The position numbers and the translations under genes are program-made. A stretch of DNA of 64,000 bases from JAYPWI01 sp038135065 (GTDB taxonomy: Bacteria; Actinomycetota; Acidimicrobiia; Acidimicrobiales; Poriferisodalaceae). How positions within the stretch are numbered: position 1 is the first letter of the stretch; every line of letters starts with the position of its first letter. The notes under the pieces are model-generated. The model was not told where the DNA came from. It ran no database searches and saw only the letters and a list, made by a program, of their open reading frames with translations. Positions 24,094 through 32,653 of this stretch are shown here, one piece after another. The stretch lies in the NCBI GenBank assembly GCA_038135065.1, contig JAYPWI010000002.1:62001-126000 (forward strand). The letters run 5' to 3'.

Positions 24094-24831
24094 TCACCAT
24101 GCGGTGAGGACAACCCGAACAGCCACGATGGTGAGGGTCCACCGGAAGACCGTGGCAAAGGTCTCCTCGTTCAGCGACGTGAGTACCCGGGTGCCCAACC
24201 AGGTGCCGATCGTCACTGCGACCACACCGGCGACCATGACCCCGATGTATGCAGGGAAGTCGAAACCGTCCCCAGCGAAGATGCCGACCTTCACGAGGTG
24301 TCCAACGGTTTGGGTGGCGCCGAAGGTGGCAATCATGGCCTCTTTGGTCGGCAGGAAGGACCTGAACACGGGAGCAACTGCTGGACCGGTGACCCCGAAC
24401 GGAATGTTCGCAAATCCGGCGATGGCCCCGAGCGGCACGAACGACCTGGACCCGCCTCCGAGCAATGACGACAGCCGCCCGAGTACCGAGGGTCGCCAGA
24501 CGACCAGGAGGGCGAACGAAGCGATGGACACCCTGCCCAGTGACACGGGCATGCTGTCCGCGACCAAGAGTCCCACGAGTCCCGCGGGGATCAACAGCAG
24601 GCAGAACCTCCACACCACGGACAGGTCGATGTGCCGTCGCAGCAGCACGGATCGCGAACTGTTGGAGGCGAGCTGGATAACTGCGTGAACGGGGATCGCG
24701 ACCGTAGGGTCCATGAACTGCAACAGGACAGACAGCAGGAGGATCCCCCCGCCGAGTCCTGCGATCGCGGTGATGACGGAGCCCAATCCTGCTGCGATTG
24801 CGATGAGGAGGATCTCGCTACCGTTCATCAC
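24094..24831 (-). CDS. TauE/SafE family membrane permease
   Basis: A 245-residue integral membrane protein with about seven or eight hydrophobic helices. The N-terminal repeat contains AGLGGGILLLSVLLQF and the second repeat AGFANIPFGVTGPAVAP, the inverted-duplicate Gly/Pro-rich signature of the TauE/SafE (sulfite exporter/organosulfonate) family. It is expected to export a small anion such as sulfite or a sulfonate across the cytoplasmic membrane. Two adjacent ATG codons (24831 and 24828) could start it. It diverges from the HU gene over about 200 bp. Confidence 0.82.
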   Translation of the reverse strand: MMNGSEILLIAIAAGLGSVITAIAGLGGGILLLSVLLQFMDPTVAIPVHAVIQLASNSSRSVLLRRHIDLSVVWRFCLLLIPAGLVGLLVADSMPVSLGRVSIASFALLVVWRPSVLGRLSSLLGGGSRSFVPLGAIAGFANIPFGVTGPAVAPVFRSFLPTKEAMIATFGATQTVGHLVKVGIFAGDGFDFPAYIGVMVAGVVAVTIGTWLGTRVLTSLNEETFATVFRWTLTIVAVRVVLTAW

Positions 24832-24951
24832 CGTCCCGTCCAGTGGTGAGACTAGGTCTCGCAGTGGCCGGCGTCACCTGGGCAAATTCGGCCCGCCCTA
24901 CCACGTTGCGGGAGTCTGCGCCACGGAAAGTGCTCATTTTGTCGGAAATGC

Positions 24952-24980
24952 TTGACCAGGCGGTCGTAGCACTGTCGAAT
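24952..24980 (+). promoter_or_regulatory. Promoter of the HU gene
   Basis: TTGACC (24952-24957), a 17-nt spacer and TCGAAT (24975-24980) make one of the best sigma70-like promoters in the window. The start would be near 24987, giving a leader of about 45 nt that contains the GGAGGA ribosome site before ATG 25032. Confidence 0.6.
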
Positions 24981-25031
24981 GACAGGAATGGGATTTCGCG
25001 CAGGGCGCGCGACCTTGGGAGGAGGACCCCC

Positions 25032-25316
25032 ATGGCCAACATGTCCAAGTCAGATCTGCTGTCCGCTGTCGCCGATTCGGCAGGGTGCACCAAGGGTGAC
25101 GCAGAGGCCGTCATCGATGCCTTCGTGGCGCAGGTCGTCGGTGCTGCTCAGGCGGGCGATGCAGTGAGCTGGCCCGGCTTCGGGAAGTTCTCTCTCGCCG
25201 AGCGGGCCGCCCGGACGGGGCGCAACCCACAGACCGGCGAGCCCGTACAGATCGCCGCCAGTAGGAGCGTGAAGTTCTCGGCGGCAAAGGCGCTCAAGGA
25301 CACGATGAACGGTTGA
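25032..25316 (+). CDS. hup: HU-family nucleoid DNA-binding protein
   Basis: A 94-residue histone-like protein that bends and compacts DNA. The N-terminal helices KSDLLSAVADSAG and AEAVIDAFVAQVV are followed by the beta-arm region WPGFGKFSLAERAARTGRNPQTGEPVQIAASRSVKFSAAKALK. The canonical GRNPxTG arm tip is intact. It has no Lys/Ala/Pro-rich C-terminal tail, unlike mycobacterial HupB, so it is an HU of plain bacterial length. A strong Shine-Dalgarno site, a good promoter and a terminator suggest a highly expressed single-gene transcript. Confidence 0.94.
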   Translation: MANMSKSDLLSAVADSAGCTKGDAEAVIDAFVAQVVGAAQAGDAVSWPGFGKFSLAERAARTGRNPQTGEPVQIAASRSVKFSAAKALKDTMNG

Positions 25317-25352
25317 CGATGCTCGCGGCAGCGGGCACCAACGATTGACGAT

Positions 25353-25380
25353 GGGCGGGGTCTTGGACCCCGCCCTTGTT
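25353..25380 (+). terminator. Terminator of the HU gene
   Basis: A perfect 10-bp stem GGGCGGGGTC (25353-25362) with its complement at 25366-25375, loop TTG, followed by TTGTT. It may also serve the convergent deacetylase gene. Confidence 0.82.
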
Positions 25381-25390
25381 CGTTCAGGGG

Positions 25391-26116
25391 TCAGAGCTTG
25401 TCCATCAGCTTGTACAGCTCGGCCGACGCAACGCCGGCCGTCGTGCCAGCGGCAACGAGACCGTCCTCGATCCGTTGGGCGAACGCTGACTGCGCTGCAC
25501 TGTCGTCGGGGTCGTTGATGCCATGGGTGGTGACGAATTGACTGCGATGCTCCAGAAGGGCGGCCGTCTTGGCTGCGCTGAAGCCGATCGTCGTTTCGGC
25601 GTGATCAGGCTCGTCGGCTTCGAAGAGGAGCAGGGCGTCCGGGCGGTGGTGGGGGAGGCCGTGCTCGGGGAAGAAGAAGGGATCGCGGGCTGCAACGATG
25701 CCTTCCACGGCGAGCAGCCCAGCGTGGCGGTGGTCGGGGTGAAGCCGATATCGCTTCCACGGGTCGTGCCCCAGCACGACGTCGGGACGCACCTGGCGGA
25801 TGATTCGGGCCACGTCGGAGCGGGTGGCCAGGTCGCTCTCGAGTTCTCCGTCGACCCGGGCCAGGAACCAGACCGAACCCGTCGCCCCGAGCGCGCGGGC
25901 CGCCGCCTGCTGCTCGACGCGGCGTTCTGCCACCAGTGCCGCCTGGTCACAGGAAGGGTCCCAGGTTCCCTTGGAGCCATCCGTGCACACCAGGTGGTGG
26001 ACCTCGGTACCGGCTGCGCTCCATTTGGCCAGGGTGGCCCCGCACTGGAATTCGGCGTCGTCGGGGTGGGCCACGATGGCCAGGGCCACACTGGGGGTGG
26101 GGAGATCGATGTTCAT
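25391..26116 (-). CDS. PIG-L (LmbE) family deacetylase
   Basis: A 241-residue zinc-dependent N-deacetylase fold. The metal-binding motif AHPDDAE is at residues 16-22 and the second ligand region HPDHRHAG is near residue 130. Relatives act on N-acetylglucosaminyl groups, including the mycothiol enzymes MshB and Mca. It is shorter and distinct from the Mca-like protein at 55780. Its ATG overlaps the stop of cofC as ATGA, so it is co-translated with an F420 biosynthesis gene. The substrate is not known. Confidence 0.82.
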   Translation of the reverse strand: MNIDLPTPSVALAIVAHPDDAEFQCGATLAKWSAAGTEVHHLVCTDGSKGTWDPSCDQAALVAERRVEQQAAARALGATGSVWFLARVDGELESDLATRSDVARIIRQVRPDVVLGHDPWKRYRLHPDHRHAGLLAVEGIVAARDPFFFPEHGLPHHRPDALLLFEADEPDHAETTIGFSAAKTAALLEHRSQFVTTHGINDPDDSAAQSAFAQRIEDGLVAAGTTAGVASAELYKLMDKL

Positions 26117-26730
26117 GCCGATGCTCCTTCGTCGGTCGTCGGAGGCTGGTCGTCGAGGTCGTCAGGGGTGTCGACGTCCCACTGCAGGGCTGCGATCTGA
26201 TGGATCTCGACGTCGAGGCCGCACCGCAGGGCTTCTTCGACATGGCGATGCAGGGACCCTGGGCCGTAGTGGAACGAGAAGCCTGCTCGAGTGGGGACAA
26301 CGAGGACGTTGGTTCCTTGTAGGTGGCGGTCCGGGACGATTGTCACGAGTCCGGGCTTGCCGATGCCATGCAGGCTGGTTGCCAGGGGCAGGTCCCCATG
26401 GCAGATCATGACGAGGTCGACGCCCTCGCCTTGCAGTACCTGGAGGGCTTCGGTCACTGCTGCGTTCAGCCCCGAGGACGACACCTCGATCACCCCCGCA
26501 CCCGTCGAGTGTGCCCACCTGGTGACCTCGGGATCGTCGCAGACCACCCGTACATCCATTCCGGCGGCAGCGCGAATGACCCCACTGGCCATGGATCGAG
26601 CCAGGTCGATGCGTTCGTGCTCGTCGAGGTGGTCGGCCAGTCGGAGCTTGGCCTGCCGGAAGGCTTTCACCGGTATCACGACAACGGGTGCCGCATCCGC
26701 AGGTGCGCTCGGGCTGCCGTGGTGTGACAT
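26113..26730 (-). CDS. cofC: 2-phospho-L-lactate/phosphoenolpyruvate guanylyltransferase (CofC/FbiD)
   Basis: A 205-residue nucleotidyltransferase of the CofC/FbiD family, which transfers GMP to 2-phospholactate or PEP in the first dedicated step of coenzyme F420 synthesis. VVIPVKAFRQAKLRLADHL is the diagnostic N-terminus. ICHGDLPLA provides the metal-binding Asp and GTNVLVVPT the later conserved loop. The start ATG 26730 is preferred to GTG 26736 because TACACT lies 9 nt before it. It fits with the F420-type oxidoreductase at 60335. No other F420 genes are in the window. Confidence 0.85.
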   Translation of the reverse strand: MSHHGSPSAPADAAPVVVIPVKAFRQAKLRLADHLDEHERIDLARSMASGVIRAAAGMDVRVVCDDPEVTRWAHSTGAGVIEVSSSGLNAAVTEALQVLQGEGVDLVMICHGDLPLATSLHGIGKPGLVTIVPDRHLQGTNVLVVPTRAGFSFHYGPGSLHRHVEEALRCGLDVEIHQIAALQWDVDTPDDLDDQPPTTDEGASA

Positions 26731-26739
26731 GGGCACGCC

Positions 26740-26745
26740 AGTGTA
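26740..26745 (-). promoter_or_regulatory. -10 element of cofC, nearly leaderless
   Basis: TACACT on the minus strand ends 9 nt before ATG 26730. The opposing gene starts at 26847, leaving about 115 bp for both promoters. Confidence 0.35.
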
Positions 26746-26846
26746 GGGCTGGTATCCGCGCAGGACTCGGTGTGGTCCGATGGGTCGGGTGGCATAGTCG
26801 CCGCCTAGCCTTGTCGGCGGCTAACCCCAGGTTCGGTGAGGTGTTC

Positions 26847-28817
26847 GTGACACTGATTGATCGATTGCGAAGGCGGCACCCGGAGGGTGGCCCAGGGGGA
26901 CATCCCTCGGCCTTGTTCACCCCCGGGCCGGATTGGGTCCAGCCCTGGTGGTTGGCTCGACAGCGCGATCCCGCTCACGGGGCCTATCACCCTGGCGGCG
27001 CAGTCCCCGTCAATGCCGTGGGTCGTTCGTGGACCATGGTGGGGACGCTCGATGGCTCTGTGCGAACTCCCGTCGACCCGCGAGGTCTCGTCGTCGGGCG
27101 CGCAGGACGGTGGTCGCTCGATTGGTGGGTGGGGTCTGGGGAGCGCTGGCTATTCCCGTCCATGATCCCGGGGGTGCGGCAACGGCTGGTCGACGGGGCG
27201 CCCGTGGTCGAGACACTCCTTCGGGTCGGGGGCGGAGAGGTCGTGCAGCGTTGTTTCGGGGCGAACGCCCAGCTCGACGTCGTGGCCGTGGAGTTCGAGA
27301 ACCTGACATCGGGGCCAGTGGCCCTGGCCCTTGCAGTCCGCCCGTACGACGTACAGGGTGGCGGACGGATCAACCAGGCCCGCTGTGACGATCGGGTGGT
27401 GGAGATTGACGGCGAGGCGGCCTTGGTGCTCGAGCGTCGACCGGGCGCTGTGGTGACTGGGACTGGTGGCATGGACCCGGCCTCGAGGCTCGACCTGCTC
27501 GAGGAGCCCGATGGTGCTGCGGCAAGATGGCTTACCTGTGACGATGGAAGTGGCGCGATGGCCATGGTCCTTCCCCTGGTCCACGGCTCCACCATGCGGG
27601 TGGCCATCCTGCCCCCGGGGTGTGGAGTCGGCGACGTGCCACCGGACGTGGTCGATCGGCTCCCCACCGGCGAGCAGGTGGCACGGGGCTGGGGACGGCA
27701 CGCGACGAGTGGGTGCCGAGTGGTCCTTCCTGCAGGGAGAATCGCTGAGGGATTCGATGCGGTGCGCCAAAGCCTTCCCCTCGCCGTAGTTGGAGGGTCG
27801 GAGGTCGAGCCTGCCCCTTTCGGTCCTCCGGCTGACCCTGATGACCTGCTCGATACCGTGAGCGCCCTCGCTGAACTGGGGTACGCAACCGCCTGCCGGG
27901 ATGTGTTGGTCGCCTGGGCCCGTCGACAGGACCGCCTCGGTGCGATGGCGGTCCAAGGGATCGATGTCACGGCGGTGTCCCTGCTTGCCTTGGACCGTGT
28001 CCATTCTCTGCACCCAGACGCCGGCTTCCTCGCGGCGCTGAGCGAGGTCGTCGCGGACGCAGCCCGCTGGTTGCTGCAGCAGGACGTATCTCCCGCCGGG
28101 ATGCGGGCTCTGAGCGCAGCACACCATCTGCTGAGCGAGGTCGGCGCCATCCGAGCAGCCGCGGAGCTCGAGGCCCTGGGCCACGGGACGAAGCCTGTCG
28201 CGCAGACCGCACCAGACATCTCCGATCTGCTGTACGAGGACCGCTCCCGACCGCTGGGATACGACGTTCTGGCCACGGCAAAGGCCCTGGTGGAGGACAT
28301 CGCACACCAGCGAACTGTCGCCCTCGATCGACTTGATGCGGTGTTGGGTCAGGCTTCTTCGTGCTGGTCTTGGCCGACCCATGTGCATCCCCGATTGGGT
28401 ACGGGCACTGGCGGGGCCGGGCACGATCTGCGGGTGGCGGCTGCCGTTGCGAGGTCGGTCCGTGGTTTGCTGGTCGGCGACGGTGACGCGGGATGTCTTG
28501 CCCTGGCTCCGGTGTGGCCAGCGTCGTGGGTGGGACAGCCCGTAGAGGTCCACGGTCTTGCCTGCACTGCCGGACTGCTCTCGTGGGCCGTGCGATGGCA
28601 CGGTGACCGGCCCGCGCTGCTCTGGGAAGTCGAACAGATGGGGGACCGGGCGGTGCGTGGCCCTCTGGTCGTGACCGCCCCAGGACTCGATCCACACTGG
28701 CGCGGCACGGGAGCGCAGGGGGAAGCACTCTTGGCTCCGGTGGTCGTCGAGGACGGGTCCGGCGTCGAGGCCCCGTCGGAGGGAGATGCCGACAGCCGGG
28801 GTCCGTCCTTCTCGTGA
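26847..28817 (+). CDS. Large hypothetical protein, six-hairpin glycosidase-like
   Basis: A 656-residue protein without signal peptide or membrane segments. GTG 26847 follows GAGG at good spacing; upstream in-frame sequence overlaps cofC and was not included. Residues 1-250 look like a beta-sandwich (VVAVEFENLTSGPVALALAV). The central part is helical (LDTVSALAELGYATACRDVLVAWARR). The end (LAPVWPASWVGQPVEVHGLACTAG, SWAVRWHGDRPALLWE) resembles the C-terminal beta domain of (alpha/alpha)6 glycosidases such as glycogen debranching or rhamnosidase-like enzymes. I do not see an unambiguous catalytic acid pair. Function is unknown; carbohydrate processing is the best guess. Confidence 0.6.
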   Translation: MTLIDRLRRRHPEGGPGGHPSALFTPGPDWVQPWWLARQRDPAHGAYHPGGAVPVNAVGRSWTMVGTLDGSVRTPVDPRGLVVGRAGRWSLDWWVGSGERWLFPSMIPGVRQRLVDGAPVVETLLRVGGGEVVQRCFGANAQLDVVAVEFENLTSGPVALALAVRPYDVQGGGRINQARCDDRVVEIDGEAALVLERRPGAVVTGTGGMDPASRLDLLEEPDGAAARWLTCDDGSGAMAMVLPLVHGSTMRVAILPPGCGVGDVPPDVVDRLPTGEQVARGWGRHATSGCRVVLPAGRIAEGFDAVRQSLPLAVVGGSEVEPAPFGPPADPDDLLDTVSALAELGYATACRDVLVAWARRQDRLGAMAVQGIDVTAVSLLALDRVHSLHPDAGFLAALSEVVADAARWLLQQDVSPAGMRALSAAHHLLSEVGAIRAAAELEALGHGTKPVAQTAPDISDLLYEDRSRPLGYDVLATAKALVEDIAHQRTVALDRLDAVLGQASSCWSWPTHVHPRLGTGTGGAGHDLRVAAAVARSVRGLLVGDGDAGCLALAPVWPASWVGQPVEVHGLACTAGLLSWAVRWHGDRPALLWEVEQMGDRAVRGPLVVTAPGLDPHWRGTGAQGEALLAPVVVEDGSGVEAPSEGDADSRGPSFS

Positions 28818-28873
28818 AGGGCCGAGCCTCGGTCCAAGGTGCGGATTCCTCATGAGAGTGGCCCTGGGTGCCG

Positions 28874-28896
28874 AATCTAAGGGGGTCCCCCAGATT
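28874..28896 (+). terminator. Possible terminator hairpin
   Basis: AATCT (28874-28878) pairs with AGATT (28892-28896) and GGG with CCC inside, with a two-A bulge, 57 bp after the preceding stop. It is weaker than the other hairpins of the window. Confidence 0.4.
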
Positions 28897-28909
28897 TGGA
28901 GTCCCAGCC

Positions 28910-30181
28910 ATGGGTCACCGTCGCACCCTCGTCCTCGCCGTCCTTGGAGTGCTTGCTGCGTCCTGCGCATCGAGCGTCGATCGTGATGTCCAACTGGTCG
29001 ACCGCGAGCACGCCACCGTGGGGCCTGCAACCGCCGTGGTGGAGCATGCTCAGGTCGACGGGGGATCGGTCGGTGGGGTGGCAGATGTCGACGTCGAAGG
29101 GTCGCTGGCGGCACTGAACCTGGCCCTCGAGCAATTTCAGACCGCCGTCGAAGTGGTCGTCGAGGGGGTCGCTGCCGAGTGCGCAGCCACCGAACCCATC
29201 CGCAACGAACCTGGTGCCCTGCTGATCGATCGGACCTTCATCGGTCCGAGCAATCTCCGGTGTGCGGTGCTCAGCGGCGGCTACTTCGAGAACTCGGTCG
29301 TTCTCGACGTCGACCTGACGGGAGCCGACCTCTCGGGCGCCGATTTTCGTGGTGCCCGCCTGTCCGTCATCGCCGTCGGCGCCAACCTGAGCGGTGCCGA
29401 TCTCAGCGGTGCCGATCTCACCGGCTCCGACCTCACCGGTGCTGATCTGACAGGGGCCATCCTCGTGGGGTCCGATCTGAGTGGTCTGGTGTCCCGCACA
29501 CCGGAATTCGCTGATAGCCCGGCTGGTGGCCTCACCGGAGCTGACCTCACTGGGGCCGTCGTGGGGTGCAATTCGCTCGCCCTCAGCCCGCTCGTCGTCA
29601 TGGAGGACCTCGTGTTCCGTGACTGCGACGTTCCTGACGGCACAACCGACCTCGAGCTGTCCGGTCTTGGCCTTGGAGTGCACCTGACCGGCTTGTCCTT
29701 CGAGCGGGTGCACATCGAGGTCATGAATTTCTCGGGAGCCGAGCTGGCGGGGGCTGACCTCGGCGGGTTGGGGGTGTTCCGGGCCGGGATGTCCTTCGTG
29801 GGGGCGAATCTTGCTGGAGCGGATCTGTCGGGGAACACCTTCGACGGCACCTTGTTCATCGGCGCGGACCTAACCGAGGCCTCCTTGGACGCCTCGGTTC
29901 TCGACGGTGCCGTGTTCGCCGGAGCGACCTTGCGTGAGGCATCGCTGGTCGACGTGCGTAGTGATGCGAGCAATTTCCGACAGGCCGATCTGCACAGCGT
30001 CGACTTCACCGATGCCCGGCTCTCCTGGGACGACTTCTCAGGAGCGGATCTGTCCGGCGTCACCGCGGTCGGGGTGTACGTGGTGGCGGTGGTGTGCGAC
30101 GGGGTGCCCGGTGTCGTTGCCGGCAACAGCGTTCGGAACTTCGGTCTGTGTCTCTCCGCAGACGGCTCCCTGGTGTTCTGA
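28910..30181 (+). CDS. Pentapeptide-repeat lipoprotein
   Basis: A 423-residue exported protein. ATG 28910 begins a signal peptide ending LAASC (C19, lipobox), followed by a linker of about 100 residues. Then come long runs of A(D/N)LxG pentapeptides (ADLSGADFRGARL, ANLSGADLSGADLTGSDL) to near the C-terminus, with a break around residues 205-265. Such repeats fold as a right-handed square beta-helix. Cytoplasmic members include gyrase-protecting DNA mimics; an outer-face lipid-anchored version cannot act that way and is more likely a structural or binding scaffold. VYVVAVVCDG at the end may cap the helix. Confidence 0.85.
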   Translation: MGHRRTLVLAVLGVLAASCASSVDRDVQLVDREHATVGPATAVVEHAQVDGGSVGGVADVDVEGSLAALNLALEQFQTAVEVVVEGVAAECAATEPIRNEPGALLIDRTFIGPSNLRCAVLSGGYFENSVVLDVDLTGADLSGADFRGARLSVIAVGANLSGADLSGADLTGSDLTGADLTGAILVGSDLSGLVSRTPEFADSPAGGLTGADLTGAVVGCNSLALSPLVVMEDLVFRDCDVPDGTTDLELSGLGLGVHLTGLSFERVHIEVMNFSGAELAGADLGGLGVFRAGMSFVGANLAGADLSGNTFDGTLFIGADLTEASLDASVLDGAVFAGATLREASLVDVRSDASNFRQADLHSVDFTDARLSWDDFSGADLSGVTAVGVYVVAVVCDGVPGVVAGNSVRNFGLCLSADGSLVF

Positions 30182-30227
30182 CCCACCGACGCACGGCACG
30201 GTCACCGGCCACGCTCCGTGCCCCAGG

Positions 30228-30233
30228 TAACGT
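30228..30233 (+). promoter_or_regulatory. -10 element of rnhB, leaderless
   Basis: TAACGT ends 7 nt before GTG 30241. This decides that start over the in-frame GTG at 30232, which overlaps the hexamer. Confidence 0.45.
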
Positions 30234-30240
30234 GCCGACC

Positions 30241-30924
30241 GTGGCTGCACGGGGTCGATCGGTGGTGCCCTCGCTCCGGGTGGAGCAGGGGTGCTGGGAC
30301 GGTGGTGACGAGGTGGTGGTCGGCGTCGACGAGGTGGGGCGTGGTGCATGGGCCGGTCCGCTGACCGTCGGCGCCGTGGTCCTGCCTCGATCGGGTCGGG
30401 TGAACGGCATCAGGGATTCCAAGCTGCTCACTCCAGCCCGGCGGGTCCAACTGTTCGGCCGGATCGACGAATGGGCGAGCGGTTGGGCTGTCGGTCACGC
30501 GTCGGAGGCGGAGTGCGACGAACTCGGGATGTCCGAGGCCCAGCGCCTTGCGACGCGACGAGCCATCGATGCCCTCGATCTTCCGGTGGATCGAGTGCTG
30601 GTCGACGGGTCGTGGAACTTCGTGGACTGGCTACCGAGCCTGGCCATCGTCAAGGGGGATCGCACATGTCTGTCGATCGCTGCTGCGTCGGTCATGGCCA
30701 AGGTCGTCCGTGACGGCCTGATGGTGGAGGCCTCCGAGCACTACCGGCCCTATGGCTTCGACGCCAACAAGGGATACCCGGCGCCTCAGCACCGGATGGC
30801 TCTCACCGGGTACGGGCCGAGCGCCATCCACCGGCGGAGTTGGGCGTTCATGGATGCCTTGCCTTGGACGGGACTACAGCGGCGGTCCAGGCCCGCCCCA
30901 CAGGGCCAACTCTTCGCAGCCTGA
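30241..30924 (+). CDS. rnhB: Ribonuclease HII
   Basis: A 227-residue RNase HII that nicks the RNA strand of RNA/DNA hybrids and single ribonucleotides in DNA. VGVDEVGRGAWAGPL carries the first active-site Asp-Glu pair, IRDSKLLTPARR is the family signature, VLVDGSWNF has the next Asp, and AAASVMAKVVRD the last acidic residue with its Lys. GYPAPQH completes the fold. The start GTG 30241 is chosen from the TAACGT element. The N-terminus is about 20 residues longer than the shortest homologues. It stands alone between the pentapeptide gene and a convergent dehydrogenase. Confidence 0.93.
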   Translation: MAARGRSVVPSLRVEQGCWDGGDEVVVGVDEVGRGAWAGPLTVGAVVLPRSGRVNGIRDSKLLTPARRVQLFGRIDEWASGWAVGHASEAECDELGMSEAQRLATRRAIDALDLPVDRVLVDGSWNFVDWLPSLAIVKGDRTCLSIAAASVMAKVVRDGLMVEASEHYRPYGFDANKGYPAPQHRMALTGYGPSAIHRRSWAFMDALPWTGLQRRSRPAPQGQLFAA

Positions 30925-30983
30925 GCGACGGATCTCGGTCGAGTGCGGGACCGCATGCCGTACTGGCCGGTCCGGCGATCGGG

Positions 30984-32246
30984 TCAGTCGGTGCGCTGGG
31001 TTCCGACCCGGAGTTCCCTGAACGGACTCGTCGTGTCGATTCCTGGCTCCTTGGGCAGGCCGAGCACGCGTTCGCCCACGATGTTGCGCATCACCTCGTC
31101 CGACCCGCCGGCAATCCGCATGGCCGGGAAGCCCAGTACGAAGCCGCCCCATGTGTAGGTCCCCCACTCACCCGTGTCGGCGATCAAGCGATCGCCCAAC
31201 ACGTCACTCACGAAGTTGCAGGTGGCTTGCATCTGACGGGTGAGTCCCATCTTGGACAACGACATTTCCGGACCCGGAGTCTTGCCGGCCCGCAGCCCGT
31301 CCATCACCCGCTGGTTCGACCAGGCGAGCAACTTGCCGTAGGAGTAGATGTTCATCAGCTGCTGACGAGCGAGCGCATCGTCAGTCATGTCGAAGTGACG
31401 AAGCATGGCGCTGAGCTTGGTGTAGCTGCCCCCACTGCCTCCGCCACCCGAGCCGATCGATGCCCGTTCGTTCATGAGGGTGGTCAGGGCGACCGCCCAA
31501 CCCTGGTTCACGTCCCCGAGACGGTGGGTGTCGGGAATCCTGACGTCGGTGAAGTACACCTCGTTGAAGTTGGCTCCGCCTGTCATCTGACGCAACGGCC
31601 GAACGTCGACGCCGGGGGCCGACATGTCGACCACGAAGGCAGTCAGTCCTTGGTGCTTGGGCAGATCGAAATCGGAGCGAGCCACCACCTCACCGATGTC
31701 GCTGTAGTGAGCTCCCGATGTCCAGACCTTCTGGCCGTTGAGTACCCATTCGTCGCCGTCACGGTCGGCCCGCATCTGCAGGCTGGCCAGGTCGGAGCCT
31801 GCGCCGGGCTCTGAGAACAGCTGACATCCCACGATGTCGGCTCGGTACATGCGGGGAAGGATGTCGGCTGCCACCTCAGGTTGGGCATGGGCCTGGATGG
31901 TCGGGGCGACCATGCCCAGCCCGATACCGAAGAATCCACCGTCGGGGGTATTGAACTGGCTCTCGAGTCCCTGCCAGATCCGTTCGAAGCGTCGTGGATG
32001 GCCACCGCCTCCGAGCTCTGTGGGTCCCGAGATCCATCCGAAGCCGTTGTCGAACTTCTTGGCCCTCCAGGCCTTCGCCTCGGCGAGGTCCTGGACTTCC
32101 TTGTCCCGGTCCACCTCCTCGAACATGGCGGCCTGGTCAGGGCCCTCGCCCCACACGAAGGACCTTTTCTCTCCCTTGCGCTGGTAGTTGTTCTCCAAGA
32201 ACGCCGTGGCCTCGGCCGTGAACTGCTCGTCGGTCATGTCGGCCAT
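30984..32246 (-). CDS. Acyl-CoA dehydrogenase
   Basis: A 420-residue FAD enzyme that introduces an alpha-beta double bond into acyl-CoA. FSEPGAGSDLASL (FAD and substrate loop), WTSGAHYSD and the C-terminal AGGSDEVMRNIVGERVLGLP are typical, including the Glu at the catalytic-base position in the last motif. ATG 32246 is supported by AGGAG 5 nt upstream. The N-terminal half is longer in loops than short-chain enzymes, so a long-chain or FadE-like substrate, such as a steroid or branched acid, is plausible. Its neighbours give no pathway clue. Confidence 0.88.
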   Translation of the reverse strand: MADMTDEQFTAEATAFLENNYQRKGEKRSFVWGEGPDQAAMFEEVDRDKEVQDLAEAKAWRAKKFDNGFGWISGPTELGGGGHPRRFERIWQGLESQFNTPDGGFFGIGLGMVAPTIQAHAQPEVAADILPRMYRADIVGCQLFSEPGAGSDLASLQMRADRDGDEWVLNGQKVWTSGAHYSDIGEVVARSDFDLPKHQGLTAFVVDMSAPGVDVRPLRQMTGGANFNEVYFTDVRIPDTHRLGDVNQGWAVALTTLMNERASIGSGGGGSGGSYTKLSAMLRHFDMTDDALARQQLMNIYSYGKLLAWSNQRVMDGLRAGKTPGPEMSLSKMGLTRQMQATCNFVSDVLGDRLIADTGEWGTYTWGGFVLGFPAMRIAGGSDEVMRNIVGERVLGLPKEPGIDTTSPFRELRVGTQRTD

Positions 32247-32309
32247 GTCATCTCCTGTGGTTTCGCTCGGGGCGCGGATGTGGGGTCGTCCGCTGAACAC
32301 TCTTGGCGC

Positions 32310-32315
32310 TAGTCT
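32310..32315 (+). promoter_or_regulatory. -10 element of the Nfu-N-like gene, leaderless
   Basis: TAGTCT is followed by 7 nt and ATG 32323, with no Shine-Dalgarno site. Confidence 0.45.
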
Positions 32316-32322
32316 CACACAC

Positions 32323-32616
32323 ATGGGTCAGCCCGTCCGTGTCGCAGAGAAAACATCGCGTGCCCGCCCCGGTGTGGTCCGGTTCGAAACCAACCGCCCG
32401 CTGACCGGTCAGGGGCACCGTCACTATGCGGGGGCCGACGATGCCACCAGCGTCGAAGATCCTGCGGACGTACTTGCCCAGCGACTGTTCGCCCGGGGTG
32501 GGGTGGAACATGTCCACGTCTACGGCAACGTGGTGGATGTGGATCTTGCCAAGGGATTCGATGCGACAGGGATCGAGAAGATCATCGTCGAGTTGTTCGC
32601 TCACTACGGCGCCTGA
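32323..32616 (+). CDS. NifU/Nfu N-terminal-domain-like protein
   Basis: A 97-residue protein resembling the stand-alone Nfu_N (PF08712) domain: FETNRPLTGQGHRHYAG, then DPADVLAQRLFARGGVEHVHVYGNVVDVDLAKG and a C-terminal helix EKIIVELFAHYG. The CxxC cluster-binding domain of full Nfu proteins is absent, so it is not itself an Fe-S scaffold. Partial or stand-alone Nfu_N proteins are of uncertain function. It lies immediately upstream of the LexA-controlled imuA' gene, with its stop only 3 nt before the -35 element, so read-through may add a basal level of imuA'. Confidence 0.65.
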   Translation: MGQPVRVAEKTSRARPGVVRFETNRPLTGQGHRHYAGADDATSVEDPADVLAQRLFARGGVEHVHVYGNVVDVDLAKGFDATGIEKIIVELFAHYGA

Positions 32617-32618
32617 GC

Positions 32619-32647
32619 TTTCAATCGAACATATGTTCGCCTAATCT
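32619..32647 (+). promoter_or_regulatory. LexA (SOS) operator and promoter of imuA'-imuB
   Basis: The perfect palindrome CGAACATATGTTCG at 32626-32639 matches the CGAAC-N4-GTTCG consensus of actinobacterial and Gram-positive LexA boxes. It fills the 17-nt spacer between TTTCAA (32619-32624) and TAATCT (32642-32647), so LexA would block RNA polymerase directly. The -10 ends 6 nt before ATG 32654, so the mRNA is predicted to be leaderless. The same 14 bases recur at dnaE2. Confidence 0.9.
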
Positions 32648-32653
32648 CCAGGG

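Noticed and set aside
26688..26846. In-frame extension of the large 26847 protein
   Set aside because: It would overlap the start of cofC on the other strand and has no ribosome site; GTG 26847 does.
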